Positions 1 to 8,220 of a stretch of DNA of 20,145 nt are shown here, piece by piece. Numbering within the stretch: the first letter of the stretch is position 1; each line of letters starts with the position of its first letter. Both the position numbers and the translations under genes were made by a program. The notes below the pieces were generated by a model. The model made no database searches and was not told the DNA's origin. It saw nothing but the letters and a program-made list of their open reading frames with translations. The DNA lies in assembly GCA_003427395.1 (NCBI GenBank), contig BFEA01000646.1:578215-598359 (forward strand). The letters are read 5' to 3'. This DNA comes from Chara braunii (lineage: Eukaryota > Streptophyta > Charophyceae > Charales > Characeae).

Positions 1-23
1 GGGGGAAGGGCGACTCCTTCCCC

Positions 24-24
<1 letters not shown>

Positions 25-72
<48 letters not shown>

Positions 73-101
73 CCAATCAACCAACCAATCAATCAATCAA
101 T
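25..101. repeat. (CAAT)n microsatellite
   Basis: A tetranucleotide array of CAAT/AATC runs almost without interruption, with a few CAAC variants near its end. It is followed by an A-run at about 107-117. This is seen directly and has no coding meaning. Confidence 0.97.
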
Positions 102-440
102 TAGGAAAAAAAAAAAAGGAAAATCACACAACAACGGGTTTTTCAATAGAAAAAAAAGGGGTCCACGATTTTTATCTCCCCCCTCTAAAACCCCCCTATT
201 TGGACCACCCCGTTTTTTAATTTTTTCAATTGTTTTCTTTATGGGTGGGTGGGGCCCGGGTCGCGCCCCGGAATCCCGACCCCAGCTTTGGTCATTCCTT
301 CCCCCCTGCCCGCAGCGGGCCTTCCTTGACCGCGGCCCTGTGGCCCCGACCGCGGGCCGCGGTCATGCCCGCGGTGACCGCAGCCGCTGGGGATACATAG
401 TCGCCCAGTACCCCGTGAGACACGAACCAGCCGCGGCAGC
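102..440. other. gene-free stretch, homopolymer-rich then GC-rich with a perfect palindrome
   Basis: The first half has A-, C- and T-homopolymer runs. From about 241 the DNA turns GC-rich. Positions 348-364 form a perfect inverted repeat: GACCGCGG, one central G, then CCGCGGTC. Related GCGG/CCGC words surround it. Both strands carry open frames here, but these are the usual result of GC-rich DNA lacking stops and show no recognisable domain. No gene is supported. Confidence 0.6.
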
Positions 441-880
441 CCCAAACAGGACCAAACATCGTATTCAGGGGACAACTGTGACCAATGGAATTAACACCGT
501 GCCTGTGTCGAACCAGTGCCCGTACCTGAACCAGAGTAGGTCCACTGGCATCAGAATTATGGTGCCAACCGAAGCGAGTCATAGCAGCCCCAGATCTTCC
601 CAAATGCTTTACCAAACCCATCGATCGTTGTTCCCGTACCAGTCTAGAAATTATTCCGCATTCCTCAGAACTGTACTCGTGTCGAACCGACCGCATTATG
701 TCAATCCACCGTAATGGTATCGAGCCTGTCGTGCCTGTTTTCAACTGTCGTAGTCGGTACCGTTACCATACCAGTCCAATGCCGAAGACCGTACTAATGA
801 AGCAAATACAGTGCCAGTTTCGTACCTGTCCCGAACCAGTGTACCATTCCAAGATAACAAAATTGCGTGGGCCAAAATAG
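440..880. repeat. degenerate GTACC/GAACC-type low-complexity repeat
   Basis: Short words of the type CGAACCAGTGCC, CGTACCTG, CGTACCAGT and CATACCAGTCC recur at irregular intervals through the stretch. This looks like a decayed minisatellite built from a GTACC/GAACC core. No unit length is constant enough to define a consensus by eye. The overlapping short frames on both strands carry no recognisable motif and are not called as genes. Confidence 0.45.
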
Positions 881-1097
881 ATCCAGTTGGCGCACCATAC
901 CGACCATGTCGCCGCGACCCAAAAATAACGGTCCCGCTCACTCAATAACATTCGGACTATCGCGAGGGTAGTAATCAGGTGGATCGGAAAAAATCAAGGG
1001 GGCTCGTACGAGTCGATGGACAAAAGCTAAATAAATGATTTCCAGTAAAAATTCCATCAATAATAAATCCCATAAAAAAGTAATCAAATAATAGATA

Positions 1098-1315
1098 ATC
1101 ATTTGTTTTTTCTTTCTTTAATAATTTTTTATCTCTTTCGCTCATTTCTAATACTGTTATTAGAATTGATGAAAATTGAGGACAATTTCACCAAGAATAA
1201 ATTCTGAAGAAATTCAATTAATTAGCAAATATTCATTTGTTTTCTTCCCTTTCATTATTTTTAATTCTTTTTCTCAGTTTTAATTTTGTCGTTAGAATTA
1301 ATAAAAAATTGAGGG
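1098..1315. repeat. AT-rich direct repeat, two diverged copies
   Basis: Copy 1 (about 1098-1181) and copy 2 (about 1231-1315) share the same order of words: ATCATTTGTTTT or ATTCATTTGTTTT, a pyrimidine-rich tract, a CTCA/CTCAG word, GTTAGAATTGAT or GTTAGAATTAAT, then AAAATTGAGG. The offset is about 132 bp. They are diverged but clearly related. No genes are seen in 882-1330; the surrounding DNA is AT-rich. Confidence 0.6.
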
Positions 1316-1319
1316 TTCA

Positions 1320-1660
1320 TTCCCTCATCAATTGCTTAGTGTAAAAGGGGCGTGTCGAGGCCTAACACCATATCTCCGCACCACGGCCAGCCGCTTCGGG
1401 AATGGCCTTGGAAAGAACGAAAATAGTAGGAGTTAGGCGAGGCAGAAGCGGTCGTTCATCATGTTGATTTCAAGCGTCGGTTTTATATTGATGAGGGAAA
1501 TTTTAGGGATCATTTTTCGTGCCCTAATTTTTCCTGACGGCTCTGATGAAAGTGTCTGTTGACTCTCCCGTAGGCATTTAACCCAAGGCTCAATCCTTTG
1601 TATTTCGGGTAGCCGACTGGTCTGCGTCCGCCCGACAATAAGCCCGGACCTCTTCTCGAC
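1320..1660 (-). other. unassigned stretch downstream of gypsy pol; possible remnant of its 3' LTR
   Basis: This lies just past the 3' end of the minus-strand pol remnant, where an untranslated tail and 3' LTR would be expected. A purine-rich minus-strand tract sits at the boundary (1661-1670). I cannot find a second LTR copy or clear TG...CA ends in the window, so LTR identity is only positional inference. No other feature is seen. Confidence 0.2.
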
Positions 1661-1670
1661 GCCCCCCTCG
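1661..1670 (-). promoter_or_regulatory. possible polypurine tract of the gypsy element
   Basis: On the minus strand this reads CGAGGGGGGC, a G-rich purine run about 20 bases after the stop of the pol remnant. Ty3/gypsy elements use such a tract to prime plus-strand DNA synthesis directly before the 3' LTR. Position and composition fit, but the LTR itself is not demonstrated. Confidence 0.25.
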
Positions 1671-1687
1671 AGACCCTGCCATCTTGG

Positions 1688-2587
1688 TCACACGAACCGT
1701 ATAAGATTTAAAGTGACCACGCGCACGCGCCTTTTATGTCTGCGCTTATCTGTCTTGTGCCTAGGTTTTTTGGGGACTCGGGGACTGAGAGGGTGTTTCT
1801 TGCCTTTCTTATGTCGCGGTCGTTTGGGCTTACATATAAGAATGTTTTCCAGCTTGTTTCTTCTCTGCAATAGAAGTGTCTCTTGCGTACCAACATGCCT
1901 AATGCGGACTTTCCGTTTAGACCTACGTAGTACGAAAAACCATTTCTTTCTCTTTCCTAGTGTCAAGCCCTTTACTTTCCTGGTCTCTACTCTCTTCCTT
2001 CGCTTCGAACTCTCACCTACCTCGAACCTTCTTGATGGTCCTTCATCTGTTACCTTGGCTTTCCCCTTCCCTTTAGGGTCTGACAGTGTTGGTGTAAGGG
2101 TAAGGGTTTCCCTTGGTCTGAACAACTTCAATCTAGCCCCTGCCACATGATCTCTCCACTTAGGTCCATCTAGTTCGGCTATCATATATGCTCCACAGTC
2201 GAGTACTTCGACTACGCAGTAGGGTCTCATCCATCTATTTGTCATCTTTCTTGACCAGGTCCTTTCTAAAGTTGCATCGTAGAGAAGGACCATATCCCCT
2301 ACACTTATCTTGTCCATTTTTATCCTGATGTTTTTATCCCACCTTTCTTTCCCTTTCCCTCTTTCTACCTCTAGTCGATTAGCCACTGTCATAAGGTTAT
2401 CTTCCAACCCATAGGCTATCTGCCTTGTTCGCGCAGCTAGGAGCTTTTCTCGCGATATGTTGTCCGCCCAGTTGACGGTAGTCCAACTGTCAACATGAAA
2501 CTCTATGGGCAGAGGGCAATGCCTCCCAAACCATAAGGTATAAGGCGGGTAACCCGTGCTACCCAAACCGTAACATTGTCCGCCCAT
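1688..2587 (-). pseudogene. gypsy integrase C-terminal domain with long basic tail
   Basis: This continues the integrase in another frame after a frameshift just past the nonsense codon. Residues ~11-45 (TGYPPYTLWFGRHCPLPIEF...) are the segment that follows the integrase core in gypsy elements. Residues ~95-150 hold the SH3-like C-terminal (GPY/F) module: VGDMVLLYD, then NRWMRPYCVVEV, where the usual Gly before Pro-Tyr is Arg. After about residue 160 the protein becomes very rich in Lys and Arg (KGKGKAK, KRRKRVE, KPKRPRHKKGKKH, KRRHKRR) to the stop. No chromodomain is recognisable. The methionine at 2587 is only the first in-frame ATG after the frameshift, not a true start. The tail could be a nuclear or chromatin targeting region, or partly out-of-frame sequence. 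Confidence 0.75.
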
Positions 2588-2610
2588 ATCGCGTACTGAA
2601 AGTATTCCGG

Positions 2611-3297
2611 CTAGTCATTGTCTTTCCCTCTACACCACTTAGACAGCGATGCTATTAGAGATTGATGACCTCGTTCTACAGGTGAGTTGAACTGAGGGTG
2701 ATAGGCGGTGGCTATCGAGACCCCAGCTCCCGCTTTCTTGAACACGCTCCGAACCTCGTCCGCTAGGAACTCCGCTCCTCTATCCATCACAATCTTACTA
2801 ACATAGCCATACCTAGACAGAGATTCTAGAACAAAGTTCTTAACTTCTTTAGATGACTTTGTTCTTATGGGTTTGCGGTCCATAAACCCTGTGAAATCAT
2901 CCCTGATGTTCACCACATTATTCATATTTCCTACCCCTTTCGACATCTTCACTAGATCAATATGTACTTTCTCGCCCGGTCCAGTGGGATAGGAAGGATG
3001 AAGAGGGTCCTTATATCTCACAAGAGCTCTCTTCCGACACTCCTCACATGTCATGCAGTAGTTCTTAACGTCCTTGTACTGACCTTCCCACCAGTATAAC
3101 TTGCGCACCTTCTCATACGTACCTTTAACTCCTCTATGCCCGCCAACTACGCCATCATGGAGTTCCGCTACTATCGTTTGCTTCTCCTCAGGTTCGCAGA
3201 CCACATATAGGGGCATTTTTGATCCCGTAGGCCTGCGAAACAGATGTCCCGACCATCTATGGAAGACAGATATGAAGTAGACAGAACCATAGAGCAT
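2611..3297 (-). pseudogene. gypsy integrase: zinc-binding and catalytic core (fragment)
   Basis: This 228-residue open stretch inserts retroelement cDNA into host DNA in intact relatives. The HHCC zinc finger is visible with H47, H54, C84 and C87. The catalytic triad is D114 (in VHIDLV), D172 (in VMDRGAEF) and E208 (in HPQFNSPVERG), with exactly 35 residues between the last two, as in the retroviral integrase family. Residues 18-33 (HLFRRPTG... PLYVV) match the linker before the zinc finger of related elements. The first ~15 residues look unlike integrase and may be foreign sequence past the truncation point. The frame closes at a TAG following KDND, where relatives continue into a W-x-(D/E)-Y-F segment; the text after the stop (PEYFQYAIWAD) is still integrase-like, so the stop is a nonsense mutation. 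Confidence 0.85.
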
Positions 3298-3475
3298 GGA
3301 TACTTCTCTACGGGAGCACGTGGACGACCTAAGAAGCAGTTCAAGGTACGTTTTAAGTCTTAGGCACCATCTGAGGACATTGTCAAATGATTTAAAAGAA
3401 AACTACTTGAAACTTCTCCTGATAATGTTACTGCTTATGAACGAGGGTTAAAGTCTTAAGAATTTCTGTGGTGGA
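3298..3475. other. unassigned junction sequence next to the gypsy truncation
   Basis: Directly beyond the end of the integrase homology, the plus strand carries short coding-like stretches (STGARGRPKKQFKV, then KLLETSPDNVTAYERG) separated by stops. They may be the remnant of another gene or element. No family is recognised. Confidence 0.2.
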
Positions 3476-3551
3476 ACTCGAAAATGGGCCGGTAGGAATG
3501 CAACAACTCTGTTCAGAAGTAGTCTGGGGCCCAGAACTCAGCCACAGGCAA

Positions 3552-3932
3552 CGCAGACCAAAGTTGGTCTGCGCTGAGCTATGTGACCCGGACACGCCCA
3601 GGTCTGAGTCTGTCCCGTTTGGTTGTGTGACCAAACGCTGCGACCAGGAAAGTCAAGGATCAAAGTCAACTGTAAAGTCAAAGGTACCGCGCCCAGGCCC
3701 TTGGTTGGATACACTCACTTGTTGTGCGCAGGCAACCAGACAAGCATCCAGGCCAAAGGGAATTCTGTTTCAGGCCAATCCGGGCCTTCGTTTTGCATCA
3801 AGATCTGGACGGCTAAAGGTTGCAGCATCCGGGGTCCAGACCCCGAGTCAACGCTATTTAAGCAATGACCTTCTTGGCTTTGACAATTCATCTGTCTTGC
3901 GTTGATGCTGACTTCACGCGTTGATTCAACGC
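3552..3932. repeat. cluster of short perfect inverted repeats
   Basis: Four exact palindromes fall within 380 bp. 3552-3573: arms CGCAGACCAA/TTGGTCTGCG with a 2-nt spacer. 3616-3637: arms CGTTTGGT/ACCAAACG with a 6-nt loop. 3830-3845: arms CGGGGTC/GACCCCG with a 2-nt spacer. 3918-3932: arms GCGTTGA/TCAACGC around one base. GACC/GGTC words recur between them, and GCGTTGA/TCAACGC is also seen singly near 3847 and 3899. Open frames across 3468-3905 have no recognisable domain. The stretch may be a remnant of a foldback-type element; this is inference. Confidence 0.6.
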
Positions 3933-4070
3933 TGCGACGCTGGCATTGTGACTTCGGCGACGCGCTGCTGATCCGGCATCGTGGTTGGCTTGCAACTACC
4001 CATCAAGCGATGATGAGCGGCCATTGGCTGAGAAAGAGCGGAGGGGGTCATAGAGAGTCATTAGAGACTC

Positions 4071-4086
4071 GCGCATGCGTGCGCGC

Positions 4087-4089
<3 letters not shown>
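4071..4089. other. alternating purine/pyrimidine tract (Z-DNA prone)
   Basis: Nineteen bases alternate strictly between purine and pyrimidine (GCGCATGCG then TGCGCGCGTG) and abut the GA microsatellite. Such tracts favour left-handed DNA under torsion. This is seen directly; any function is unknown. Confidence 0.6.

Positions 4090-4155
<66 letters not shown>
4089..4155. repeat. (GA)n microsatellite
   Basis: About 33 uninterrupted GA dinucleotides. A homopurine strand of this length can form triplex (H-DNA) and is a typical slippage-prone locus. Confidence 0.98.
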
Positions 4156-4158
<3 letters not shown>

Positions 4159-4159
4159 T

Positions 4160-4438
4160 GGGCTGCTGTTTTTTAGGTGGTCATCTATCATGAATGACTC
4201 TGCAATCAGTTAGGGGACAGCGACGGTCTAGAAGTTATTGGTTCTGTCCAAAGTTCAATGTTACGTTAATTTGAACTCCAAAGTTCAATTTGTTGTGTGT
4301 GCACTATGCAGTGTGCACTATGTAGTCTGCAGAGTTCAAGTTGTGCATCTTTGAATCTGTGTGCAGGTGTGTACGTTGCAGTGACAGCACACTGCGTAAT
4401 GTTCACTCAGGCAATGTAACTTCTAAGCATGTATAATG
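4160..4438. repeat. short direct repeats in a gene-free stretch
   Basis: CCAAAGTTCAAT occurs at 4248-4259 and again at 4278-4289. GTGTGCACTATG is repeated back to back around 4297-4322. No coding region is seen. Confidence 0.55.
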
Positions 4439-4460
4439 TTTTTTTTTTTTTTTTTTTTTT
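4439..4460 (-). repeat. poly(T)22, i.e. poly(A) tail of a minus-strand retroposon
   Basis: A run of 22 T follows ATAATG and precedes GGAAAATATA. A homopolymer this long with an abrupt edge is the usual mark of a reverse-transcribed poly(A) tail. The inserted sequence would lie at higher coordinates on the minus strand. I looked for a copy of the flanking AAGCATGTATAATG at a distal edge to close a target-site duplication and did not find a convincing one. Confidence 0.55.
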
Positions 4461-4461
4461 G

Positions 4462-4857
4462 GAAAATATATTGCAGCCGGAAAGGCATCCGAACAAGGTA
4501 TGTGGACCGGTCCTGATATTCCGGGTTTCCGGAAGTCCGGAAGGCCTTGGGAGGTTCGGTGTCGTGCGCATCGGTCCCGCACGGGGACCCTCCTGACCGC
4601 GTCATGTAGGATTTTGCAGGACTTGTAGTGGAGAACGTTTGCCGCTCCGGCCGAGTGCACCAGCCGTACCTCTCGCGAGCCCCTACGACATGACAGGATC
4701 ACGTGAGGCACCGCCTACCTCCACCTGCGGGAGTTGTCACCATCCCTTAGGTGGGCGTATCCCCGCCGAGCTACTGAGCCACATGCGAAGGCTTTTCGTA
4801 TGCAATCGTAGAGGTGGTCCAGCCGAGGGCGTTTCTTATTCGCTGTAGCATAGGGGG
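4462..4857 (-). other. body of a possible retroposon ending in the poly(A) at 4439-4460
   Basis: This GC-rich stretch lies directly 5' (minus strand) of the poly(A) scar. A 102-codon open frame runs through it into the lysine-coding poly(A) and carries no recognisable domain, so it is treated as chance. Together with the tRNA-like boxes further upstream on the same strand (4907-4979), it could be the body of a SINE-like unit, but its 5' edge is not defined. Confidence 0.25.
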
Positions 4858-5351
4858 CACGCGCGGTCAACGCCCAAAATCGAACCCGCACGTGAATCGA
4901 CACACTGGGGGATTGAAGTCCCAAACGCGACTCGACGTCGGTCGACTAGGACGCATCCTACATACCACGCGTTACACCACAACACTCACACACATGGAAG
5001 GACGTGAAACAAATAACACAACAATACAACAACACTCCTAGTCCCTTCAGTATCGAACCCATAACCTTCTGAAGCGAGAGTCAGATAGGCATTGCGTGCT
5101 GGACTTAGTATAAAAAGTTGGGCGGGCGCGTGGGCTTCTCATATTGACCAGCCATCCGTGCATACACGAGCATTCGCACTGATGGGGTACTATGCAGTAC
5201 TCGCAACCGCGCGACTCTTGATAGTCTCGAGGGTCACGTTCGACACTCAAATGTCGGCTGACAAGCACTTTGAGGGGTTAATCTCTCGACGCTAGACAAC
5301 CACCAAGCGAGGTTGAAGACCACACCCTCTTCTGCACCCTGTGGAGAAGGG
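4858..5351. repeat. diverged long repeat, copy A
   Basis: This pairs with 5618-6109 through a series of colinear anchors: CGCCCAAAATCGAACCC (near 4871), GACTAGG (4944), TCCCTTCAG...AACCC (5042), TTAGTATAAAA (5105-5115), CGACACTCAAATGTCGGCTG (5241-5260) and TTCTGCACCCTGTGG (about 5330-5344). The offset falls from about 760 to 735 bp along the copies. Hairpins at CGACA/TGTCG (5241-5256) and CCCTcTTCT/AGAAGGG (5325-5351) sit where copy B has hairpins of different sequence. No coding capacity is recognised. Confidence 0.6.
4907..4979 (-). promoter_or_regulatory. tRNA-like Pol III internal promoter (A-box/B-box-like)
   Basis: On the minus strand TGGTGTAACGCG (4979-4968) matches the A-box consensus TRGYNNARNNGG at 11 of 12 positions. 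GGGACTTCAATCCCC (4921-4907) resembles a degenerate T-arm/B-box, and a better B-box-like GGTTCGATT lies a little further downstream near 4884. A second B-box-like word, GGTTCGATACT, is at 5059-5049. No clover-leaf with a proper acceptor stem can be built by eye, so this is read as a tRNA-derived SINE-type core, not a functional tRNA. Confidence 0.35.
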
Positions 5352-5617
5352 TTGAGTAGACAGCTTCAGGGTTGTCGTGGCAGCCCGGGTCTTGGTTCTC
5401 TTGACAGGCTCTAACATCGGAGATATGTGGAGAGGTCAAGGGGTTTGACTTTGACGGCTGCCACGAACTCCAACGTCCAACTATGAAAACCCAAAAAGGA
5501 ACCGATTGCAGAGGGGAAAAAGAGGCTAGCCCCCCTTTTTCTCTCTGCCTAGCCCGTATTCCAATTTGTATAGCTTGGTAGGCCTGTCAAATAGAAAGGG
5601 GCAGGTCAGTACGAAGG
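5352..5617. other. spacer between repeat copies A and B; nothing recognised
   Basis: No open reading frame of note, no tRNA-like boxes and no tandem structure were seen here. A short A-rich/T-rich step occurs around 5515-5545. Confidence 0.4.
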
Positions 5618-6109
5618 GCGCGTGCGGGTACTGCCCAAATCAGACCCATGTGCGAATCGACGTTTGAAACGTTGAAATCTCGAATGCGGATTCCCATAGG
5701 TTGACTAGGACTACTACTTCGTCTGTGCGACATTTCGCGCTACGAAAACTCGGGTCTACTTACCGCAACGTGCTTTTGTCCCTTCTGCTTAACCCGTAAC
5801 TTTTCGATGCAGGAATCGGGTAGGCGCCACGCACGCGACTTAATATAAAACCTTGCGGGCACAGGGCCTACACATATCTGTTAGCAATGCAATCCTATGT
5901 AAGCAGTCGTGATGACGACGCATTATGTGGTGCCCATAATCGAATGGCCTTATCTGAGTCATGAGGTTGCTCTCGACGCTCAGGCGTCGGCTGAAGCGCT
6001 CGCTAAGGGGGGGGTAAACCTTTAGTGAGCGCAAAAGCGGCCTGAGGGCCTTACCATCTTTTGCACCCTGAGGTGTCCTAAAGGGTGTGGGGTAAGATGG
6101 TCCCTAAGG
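5618..6109. repeat. diverged long repeat, copy B, ending in three consecutive hairpins
   Basis: Colinear with 4858-5351 (anchors TGCCCAAATCAGACCC, GACTAGG at 5703, TCCCTTCTG near 5779, TTAATATAAAA at 5840-5850, TTTTGCACCCTGAGG near 6060). The last 140 bp fold strongly. 5974-5989: CGACGC/GCGTCG, 4-nt loop. 5996-6032: GCGCTCGCTAA/TTAGTGAGCGC, one G-T pair. 6049-6109: a long stem of CCTTA, CCATCTT and CACCCT against AGGGTG, AAGATGG and TAAGG with small bulges. The minus-strand frame at 5840-6034 has no recognisable content. Confidence 0.6.
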
Positions 6110-6501
6110 CAGGAAGGAATTCAGAGCGGTGGTGAGTCGTCTGGCGCACCACCAGCGACACGCTAATCCTTCCGCCCGGAACTTTATCGTTCCACCAAAA
6201 TAAAATTAAAACAAGGAAAAGAAGATAAGCATTAACGTTAGCAGAAGAAAACACAAATAAACCATCAGACCTCTACGAAAATTAAAGCGTGGCTTATAGG
6301 CCCAGTCCGCCCCAAAAAGGTGCGAGTGCCCGTTTGGTAGGACGAATCGCCCTAAAGAAGAAAAGAAAGACCCGACGATGCGTCACCTTTCCCTTTCGAG
6401 TGATTGTCCCATAACTTGTTATGTGCCAGGCTTTAAGTGTAGCCCGCGCTCAGAAATGGATAAGAGGGACGTTCAATCGAAGGAAAAAGACAGATTGCCT
6501 A
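6110..6501. other. gene-free stretch; nothing recognised
   Basis: Moderately A-rich in the middle (about 6195-6285). No domain-bearing frame, tandem repeat or structural RNA was recognised. Confidence 0.35.
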
Positions 6502-6606
6502 GCTATGCGAGTCCTTGCGAACACTCGCCATAGCGATGCCTTGCGCGCTATCCACATCTGTCCGATTCCCTATGGGAATCAGTGGCGTGGAAGACACTCA
6601 AGTGTC
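6502..6606. repeat. three hairpins, possible degenerate third copy of the A/B repeat
   Basis: 6502-6534: GCTATGCGAGT pairs with ACTCGCCATAGC with one bulged base. 6564-6580: GATTCCC/GGGAATC with a 3-nt loop. 6593-6606: GACAC/GTGTC around TCAA. The last has the same form as the hairpins at 5241-5256 and 5974-5989 (GAC.. TCA(A/G) ..GTC) with different but complementary bases. Relation to copies A and B is suggested by this element only. Confidence 0.45.
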
Positions 6607-6705
6607 AGAGACGAGGTATCATGAAGAAGACCTCTTTCACGATATTGAGCGGCTGAAGGACAAACCCTTCAACCTTCACAGCGCTTCTGTCTTCTAGGCA
6701 GAGCG

Positions 6706-6861
6706 TCATGGCAGGCAGCGCAAGTTAGGCTCTGCGCGAGGGGTGATCTCTTCTGCGCTGAGCCTAAGACCTGGGATGTCCTGGACAAGGGCCTTGAATT
6801 CCGGTTCAGGACTAACGTCCGACCAATTAAACCAACCGAGTAAAACGGTAGTCGTAAGCAT
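6706..6861 (-). CDS. short coding-like open frame, unrecognised
   Basis: A 51-codon frame from an ATG at 6861 reads with a protein-like composition (VLLGWFNWSDVSPEPEF, then LVQDIPGLRLSAEEITPRAE) and ends at a TGA. It could be a decayed fragment of a retroelement gag or of a host gene. No family is recognised and no flanking exon is seen. An overlapping plus-strand frame (6743-7009) is open too and equally unrecognised. Low confidence that either was ever translated. Confidence 0.12.
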   Translation of the reverse strand: MLTTTVLLGWFNWSDVSPEPEFKALVQDIPGLRLSAEEITPRAEPNLRCLP

Positions 6862-7530
6862 GCGGTCGCATAGCCCTGTGAGGGTTATCCGAGCGTACGC
6901 CGACTTTGACTATTACAGTATCAAAATGGGGAAAAAGAGCAATCTCAATCAAACAAAAGAGTTGTGTGGTAGTTCACTCTCGCGACAGTTGTGTGGTTTG
7001 CCCATCTGAATCCAAAACATAACCATTCACCATGACTCAATCGAGATTTCTCCACACATACATGCGATCATACACAGAATTCAAACGACATTGCACACAC
7101 TAAAGGGGTCAGCTTTTCAGCCTTTTGCAGCTCACACCCTGCCTTATGCCCACAAGCCCAACCTCTTCCCCACCGTTCCTCAACAGAAATATCCAGTCTT
7201 TAAGAAATGACCATTTATAAAGAATCTGGGTGAACGCCCAAGAAAACATGAAACCCAGCAAGTGCCAAGGCCTTAGGTTGAAAAGCAGAAGAAACAAGAA
7301 AGTTGAATCGTGAACCGACCTGTTATCAAGGGATAACAAAATGGTAATCCTTTAGAAGGATCAGGCTGAACAAGTCAAGCCTTCAGTTAGATTGCAGAAA
7401 CCTGTATCACAGTACAAGTCAAAGAGAACCACTTCTATGTTTAACCCAACTGGAGAGTACTATCTAATTCGTATCATAGCTCCTTTATTAACCTCAAGCT
7501 CAGTTTTCCTTACTAGTTCTAGGTCACTGA
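6862..7530. other. gene-free stretch; nothing recognised
   Basis: Only short frames without domains occur. A near-palindrome ATGCG-gt-CGCAT is at 6860-6871. The base composition becomes AT-richer towards 7500. Confidence 0.35.
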
Positions 7531-7726
7531 GAAATTCGGCAGCATCTCCCCTATTGATGGTGGATTTACCAAGTTTCTCCTAGCTGAAAATATTCTAACT
7601 CCTTAAATTCTACGAAATTTCGGCAGCGCTTCCCGTAGGAAAAGTACCTTTCTAGAATTTTTAAGAGCCTAAAAATGACTAACTCTTTCTGATTTGTAGA
7701 AATTTCGGCAGCGCTTCCCGTAGGAA
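7531..7726. repeat. three spaced copies of a TTCGGCAGC motif
   Basis: Copies start at 7531, 7614 and 7699 (spacing 83 and 85 bp). The last two are identical over 28 bases (GAAATTTCGGCAGC then GCTTCCCGTAGGAA); the first reads GAAATTCGGCAGCATCTCCCCTA. The DNA between copies is dissimilar. Similar TTCGGCAGC...TCCC motifs recur in untranslated or LTR tracts of large plant gypsy elements as far as I remember, so this may be the edge of such an element that also holds the hairpin array downstream. Confidence 0.7.
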
Positions 7727-8132
7727 TAGGAGGCTGCCAAAATTTATACAAAGCTGAAAATAGAAAGACAAAGCAAAGCTATACTTGGGACTAACTCCTG
7801 AAACTTGCTTGGTAGCTAGAATAGGAGATAATTTACACGACTGTTTTCAGAAGATGGTATCGTGAGCTATCGCCAATTCTAGCTTCAAGTAGGGTCACTC
7901 CTATCTTTTATCCCAAGTTTCCCTTACATTATCCATCTCATCTACCTAAGGCTCCAACACTCGACGAGCATCTAAAAAGCAACTAAACTATCAAAGAGAT
8001 GCCCCAAAAAGAGAGCCCATAAGCATGCATAACCAAACATCTCTCACAATCCCACATCAATTTGAGCTAAGTAGTTCGTTCGATCACTCAGTTCTCCTCT
8101 CTTTTTATGTTCCCCTTGCTTATGACATACGA
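7727..8132. other. gene-free stretch before the hairpin array
   Basis: AT-rich, with no domain-bearing frame, no tandem repeat and no RNA gene recognised. Confidence 0.35.
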
Positions 8133-8220
8133 TCAGACCATGCCCTAACTTAAGGGTATGTCTGACCTGCCTAAGTAAACAAGTAAAAGTACGCACAGTT
8201 GGACTGCCCTAACTTAAGGG

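Larger units (their letters stand above)
1657..3297 (-). mobile_element. Ty3/gypsy-type LTR retrotransposon fragment (integrase end of pol)
   Basis: Two adjoining minus-strand frames give, in order, an integrase zinc-binding domain, the integrase core with D,D(35)E spacing, and the integrase C-terminal domain. Domain order and motifs are those of Ty3/gypsy pol. Reverse transcriptase, RNase H, protease and gag are absent. Continuous homology stops near 3297, where sequence of different texture begins, so the copy is truncated at its 5' side or cut by another insertion. One nonsense codon and one frameshift near 2587-2611 show that it is dead. The wording of the domains resembles streptophyte-alga elements from memory. 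Confidence 0.85.

Noticed and set aside
241-744. Long open frames on both strands (157 and 150 codons)
   Set aside because: They overlap in GC-rich and degenerate-repeat DNA, antisense to each other, with no domain or codon pattern favouring either.
1713-2150. 145-codon plus-strand frame
   Set aside because: Antisense shadow of the basic tail of the gypsy integrase; Leu/Phe/Cys-rich because it reads the complement of Lys/Arg codons.
3468-3905. 145-codon plus-strand frame
   Set aside because: No recognisable motif; it spans several perfect palindromes, which explains its repetitive words better than coding does.
4403-4711. 102-codon minus-strand frame ending near the poly(T)
   Set aside because: The lysine run is the translated poly(A) scar; the rest shows no domain.
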